Below, piece after piece: positions 61,462 to 64,000 of a DNA stretch of 64,000 nt. The DNA comes from Pseudomonas fluorescens (GTDB lineage Bacteria; Pseudomonadota; Gammaproteobacteria; Pseudomonadales; Pseudomonadaceae), in contig NZ_CABVGX010000015.1 in the NCBI RefSeq assembly GCF_902497625.1, forward strand, positions 1 to 64,000, given 5' to 3'. Position 1 is the stretch's first letter. The number at the start of each line of letters is the position of its first letter. The translations under genes were made by a program, and so were the position numbers. Below the pieces are notes generated by a model that searched no databases, had not been told where the DNA came from, and saw nothing but the letters and a program-made list of their open reading frames with translations.

Positions 61462-62025
61462 TCAGAGCATCCAATGCTCCTCGACCTGGTAGAGCGGCTT
61501 GCCGACCATCAGCAACTTGATGACATCTATGTGCGCCACGTAATCAGCCTCAGAGAACTTAGTCCATCGCGGATTACGCTTTTGCGCGGCGATGAATGCT
61601 GAGCGCGCCTTACCCATCGCGGCGCGGTTCTTCGATAGAAAACTGCGCAACCCTTTGAACAGTTCAGAGTCCAGCGGCGGATGGAGCAAGGCAACGCTCG
61701 GGTGTTGGTGGTGGCCACCGCAGACGAGCACCGTTTTCAAGTAAATGTTGACTAGCTTCTGGGCACGGCCGAAGGAGAAATCGGTCACACCCACGCGTGC
61801 AGCCTCGGCTTCGATCTTATTCATAAAACTCATCTGCCATTTATCGACGTTCGGGCCAATTTGCTCTGGCCCGGTTACCTGGCCTAGGCCGCTTGCCTCT
61901 ATCAGCTCGAAAGCCAAGGAATTACCCCCGCCGGCCAGGCCGCGGCCATACGCGGCGGCGGCGCACCACTTGGCATAGAGGTGTTTGTGTTTTTCGATTG
62001 GATACAGGGTTGCAGGTGTAGTCAT
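61462..62025 (-). CDS. Uncharacterised protein carried by the cassette
   Basis: A 187-residue protein starting MTTPATLYPIEKHKHLYAKW. No signal peptide or membrane helix. A stretch FSFGRAQKLVNIYLKTVLVCGGHHQHPSVALLHPPLD (about residues 84-120) looks like the conserved core of a small helical family I cannot name; a basic C-terminal half (KNRAAMGKARSAFIAAQKRNPRW) follows. It is the only gene inside the cassette, next to a restriction-modification locus, so a defence or maintenance role is possible but unproven. Confidence 0.65.
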   Translation of the reverse strand: MTTPATLYPIEKHKHLYAKWCAAAAYGRGLAGGGNSLAFELIEASGLGQVTGPEQIGPNVDKWQMSFMNKIEAEAARVGVTDFSFGRAQKLVNIYLKTVLVCGGHHQHPSVALLHPPLDSELFKGLRSFLSKNRAAMGKARSAFIAAQKRNPRWTKFSEADYVAHIDVIKLLMVGKPLYQVEEHWML

Positions 62026-62134
62026 GGATTTTTACTCGCGAATATTTGAGAGGCCCCTTTTTTGGCGGCCTATGTGCTTCATATACCTTGAAGCGTCAGC
62101 TCTTGGCCGTTCTCTGCCGATCAAGGTTACAACG

Positions 62135-62232
62135 CGTGTTGGTCAAATCCGATGCAATCGCTGGTCAGAACGAATGCAAGTGACTGGTCAGGTCGAATGC
62201 AAACGGGTGGTCAAGTGGAGCGCAATTTCGCA
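62135..62232 (-). repeat. Right inverted end of the cassette (four 23-bp units)
   Basis: Read on the minus strand from 62232 it starts TGCGAAATTGCGCTCCACTT and carries four units of TTGCATTCG..CTGACCA type, matching the left end for its first 27 bp with two differences. It lies upstream of the cassette gene and may overlap its promoter. Confidence 0.75.
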
Positions 62233-62453
62233 CTATCTGTTGTTAGAGCTGTTTTTTACTGCATTGACAAGGATGTAACGACTTGCAGCCGAAACTCCGC
62301 TCAGTCGGTTCAGCGTGGCGTTGGATAATTGGGTGTAAGAAATCATGTATTCAGCCATGGAAGCCCTTCACCATTGCCGCATAATGCATCCAAATTTTTT
62401 CATCAGCGTGCGGGTGCCAATATCAGCACCCAGCACCAAAGGGATTTCCACTC
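62233..62453. other. Non-coding stretch before hsdM
   Basis: About 220 bp with no credible gene. It should contain the hsdM promoter; TTGGATAATTGGG near 62322 and TTTTTTCATCAG near 62395 are AT-rich but no clear -35/-10 pair is called. An AAAGGGA ribosome site precedes the hsdM ATG. Confidence 0.5.
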
Positions 62454-64000
62454 ATGTCGCAAACCTCCAACAACCTGGCCGCCTACATCTGGTCTTTGGC
62501 TGATCTTCTGCGTGGCGATTTTAAGCAGAGCCAGTACGGGAGGATCATTCTGCCGTTTACCCTGTTGCGGCGCTTGGAGTGCGTGTTAGAGGCCAGCAAG
62601 GCGGCGGTGTTGGCTGAGTACGACAAAATCCAGCAGCTTGGCGTGTCTGAGGAGGCCCAAGAGAAACTGCTGCTGCGCGCCACCAAACTGCCCGGCCAAG
62701 CAGAGGGCTTGTCGTTTTTCAATACCTCGAAAATGGACATGTCCAAGCTCGGCGAGGCTGGCATCAAGGCCAACCTGGAGTCCTACTTGCAGAGTTTCTC
62801 CAAGGATGCGCGGGAGATTTTTGAGCACTTTAAGTTCACTGAATTCCTCGGCCAGCTCAACGATGCCAACCTGCTCTACAAGTTTGTGCAGCGGGTACGC
62901 CTGACCGACTTAAGCCCGGCAGCGGTGTCCAACCACGACATGGGCCTGGTGTTTGAAGAGTTGATTCGTCGCTTTGCTGAAGGCTCGAATGAAACCGCCG
63001 GCGAGCACTTCACCCCGCGCGATATTGTGCGGCTCACCACTTCCCTGGTGTTTATGGAAGACGATGATGCCCTGACCAAGCCCGGCATCATCCGCACCAT
63101 TTACGACCCCACTGCCGGCACTGGCGGTTTTCTCTCCTCCGGCATGGAGTACGTGCACGAGCTCAACCCGCAGGCCGTGATGCGCGCCTATGGCCAAGAG
63201 CTCAACCCCGAGAGTTACGCCATCTGCAAAGCCGACATGTTGATCAAGGGTCAGGACGTCAGCAACATCAAGCTCGGCAACACCCTGTCCAACGACCAGC
63301 TGTACGCCACCGAGTTTGACTACATGCTCTCCAACCCGCCGTTTGGCGTGGACTGGAAGAAGATCGAGCAAGAGATCAGCACCGAACACGCTGAAAAAGG
63401 CTTCAACGGCCGTTTTGGCGCGGGCTTGCCACGGGTTAGCGATGGTTCCTTGTTGTTCCTGCTGCACCTGATTAGCAAGCTGCGCGACGGCTCCCTGGGT
63501 GGCGGGCGGATTGGCATCATCCTCAATGGCTCGCCGTTGTTTACCGGCGGCGCGGGCTCTGGCGAGTCGGAAATCCGCCGCTATATTCTCGAAGCCGATT
63601 TGCTCGAAGCCATAGTCGCGCTGCCCACCGATATGTTCTACAACACTGGCATCTCCACCTATGTGTGGGTGCTGTCGAACAAAAAAGCCGCTGAACGTAA
63701 AGGCAAGGTACAGCTTATTAATGGCGTCAACCTGTGCGGCAAAATGCGCAAATCCCTCGGCTCCAAGCGCAATGAAATGGCTGAGGAGGATATCGCCACC
63801 ATCATCCGCGCCTTCGGCAGCTTTGCCGCTATCGATGCCTACGCGCTGGACAAACAAGCCGCACAAAAAAGCAGTCGTGGTCGCCCAGCCGCCAACCCGA
63901 AAGCCGAAGTGGCCAAGACCTTCGCTAGCAAAATCTTCAGCAGCCATGAGTTCGGTTACCGGCGTATCAGCATCGAGCGGCCGTTGCGGCTGTCTTGGCA
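62454..64000 (+). CDS. hsdM: Type I restriction-modification methyltransferase subunit HsdM, 5' part
   Basis: An open frame of 515 codons from ATG 62454 ([21 protein letters not shown]) to the right edge. It has the HsdM N-terminal helical domain, then the N6-adenine methylase core: [12 protein letters not shown]-binding motif [10 protein letters not shown] (218-226) and catalytic NPPF (294-297), followed by [26 protein letters not shown]. It methylates DNA with HsdS and restricts with HsdR; those genes would lie to the right. The gene is cut by the window edge, not broken. It belongs to the island cargo. Confidence 0.95.
   Translation, partial: MSQTSNNLAAYIWSLADLLRGDFKQSQYGRIILPFTLLRRLECVLEASKAAVLAEYDKIQQLGVSEEAQEKLLLRATKLPGQAEGLSFFNTSKMDMSKLGEAGIKANLESYLQSFSKDAREIFEHFKFTEFLGQLNDANLLYKFVQRVRLTDLSPAAVSNHDMGLVFEELIRRFAEGSNETAGEHFTPRDIVRLTTSLVFMEDDDALTKPGIIRTIYDPTAGTGGFLSSGMEYVHELNPQAVMRAYGQELNPESYAICKADMLIKGQDVSNIKLGNTLSNDQLYATEFDYMLSNPPFGVDWKKIEQEISTEHAEKGFNGRFGAGLPRVSDGSLLFLLHLISKLRDGSLGGGRIGIILNGSPLFTGGAGSGESEIRRYILEADLLEAIVALPTDMFYNTGISTYVWVLSNKKAAERKGKVQLINGVNLCGKMRKSLGSKRNEMAEEDIATIIRAFGSFAAIDAYALDKQAAQKSSRGRPAANPKAEVAKTFASKIFSSHEFGYRRISIERPLRLSW

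Larger units (their letters stand above)
61229..62232. mobile_element. ~1.0-kb cassette with IS21-like multi-repeat ends, no transposase
   Basis: Both outer ends begin TGCGAAATTGC(A/G)CTCCACTTGACCACC (TG...CA ends) and continue inward as inverted arrays of a ~23-bp unit with core TTGCATCG..CTGACCA: five units on the left (61229-61348) and four on the right (62135-62232). Multi-repeat TG/CA ends are characteristic of IS21-family elements, but istA/istB are absent and one unrelated gene lies inside, so this resembles a mobile insertion cassette mobilised in trans. No target duplication is visible (CAGA versus CTAT). Confidence 0.7.

Overview
The window looks like a chromosomal segment of a fluorescent-group Pseudomonas. 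The support is the gene order (rimP-nusA-infB-rbfA-truB-rpsO-pnp; grpE-dnaK-dnaJ-dapB-carA-carB-greA; fur/bamE-rnfH-ratA-smpB), the fruB/fruR pair with a Pseudomonas-type Cra operator, REP-type intergenic palindromes, and high GC. This assignment is inference from gene content and protein similarity read by eye; no search was run.

Bases 1-53,900 are ordinary core genome. From left to right: the N-terminal part of the fructose PTS protein FruB (running off the left edge) divergent from fruR-tatD; a chemoreceptor; ampD-ampE; a DUF1631 gene; nadC; tRNA-Thr; the translation/RNA-decay operon rimP to pnp (minus strand); tRNA-fMet and tRNA-Leu; secG-tpiA-glmM-folP-ftsH-rlmE; yhbY; the heat-shock/DapB/CarAB/GreA block; recN; fur and bamE; rnfH-ratA; a sodium symporter; smpB; a lactate-utilisation cluster (lldR divergent from lldP-lutABC-dld); two tandem small secreted paralogues; and ssrA (tmRNA). 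Control sites that can be read directly are a Cra operator, a sigma-32 promoter before grpE, a LexA box before recN, a 17-bp palindromic operator before lldP, and a terminator-type attenuator before carA.

From about 53,850 to the right edge lies an integrated island. A P4-type tyrosine integrase starts 165 bp after the 3' end of ssrA, the classic attachment site. It is followed by an unknown gene, an AlpA-like regulator, a Rha-like regulator, two small unknown genes, a Toprim primase-like protein and a DUF927 helicase-like ATPase. This looks like the replication/regulation module of a satellite-phage-like element.

The 1.27 kb after the helicase gene has no credible gene but is densely structured. 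It holds clustered GGGAACC/GTTCCCCC motifs on both strands, a duplicated remnant of the helicase gene's tail, a 5-copy heptamer array, and three diverged ~113-bp direct repeats, each starting with a palindrome and ending in GTTAAC-like boxes. It is the best candidate for the element's replication origin or another undescribed cis-acting or RNA locus.

Next is a ~1.0-kb cassette (61,229-62,232) with ~100-120-bp inverted ends built from 23-bp sub-repeats, resembling IS21-family ends. It carries one uncharacterised gene instead of a transposase. The window ends inside hsdM of a type I restriction-modification system, so this end of the island appears to carry defence cargo.
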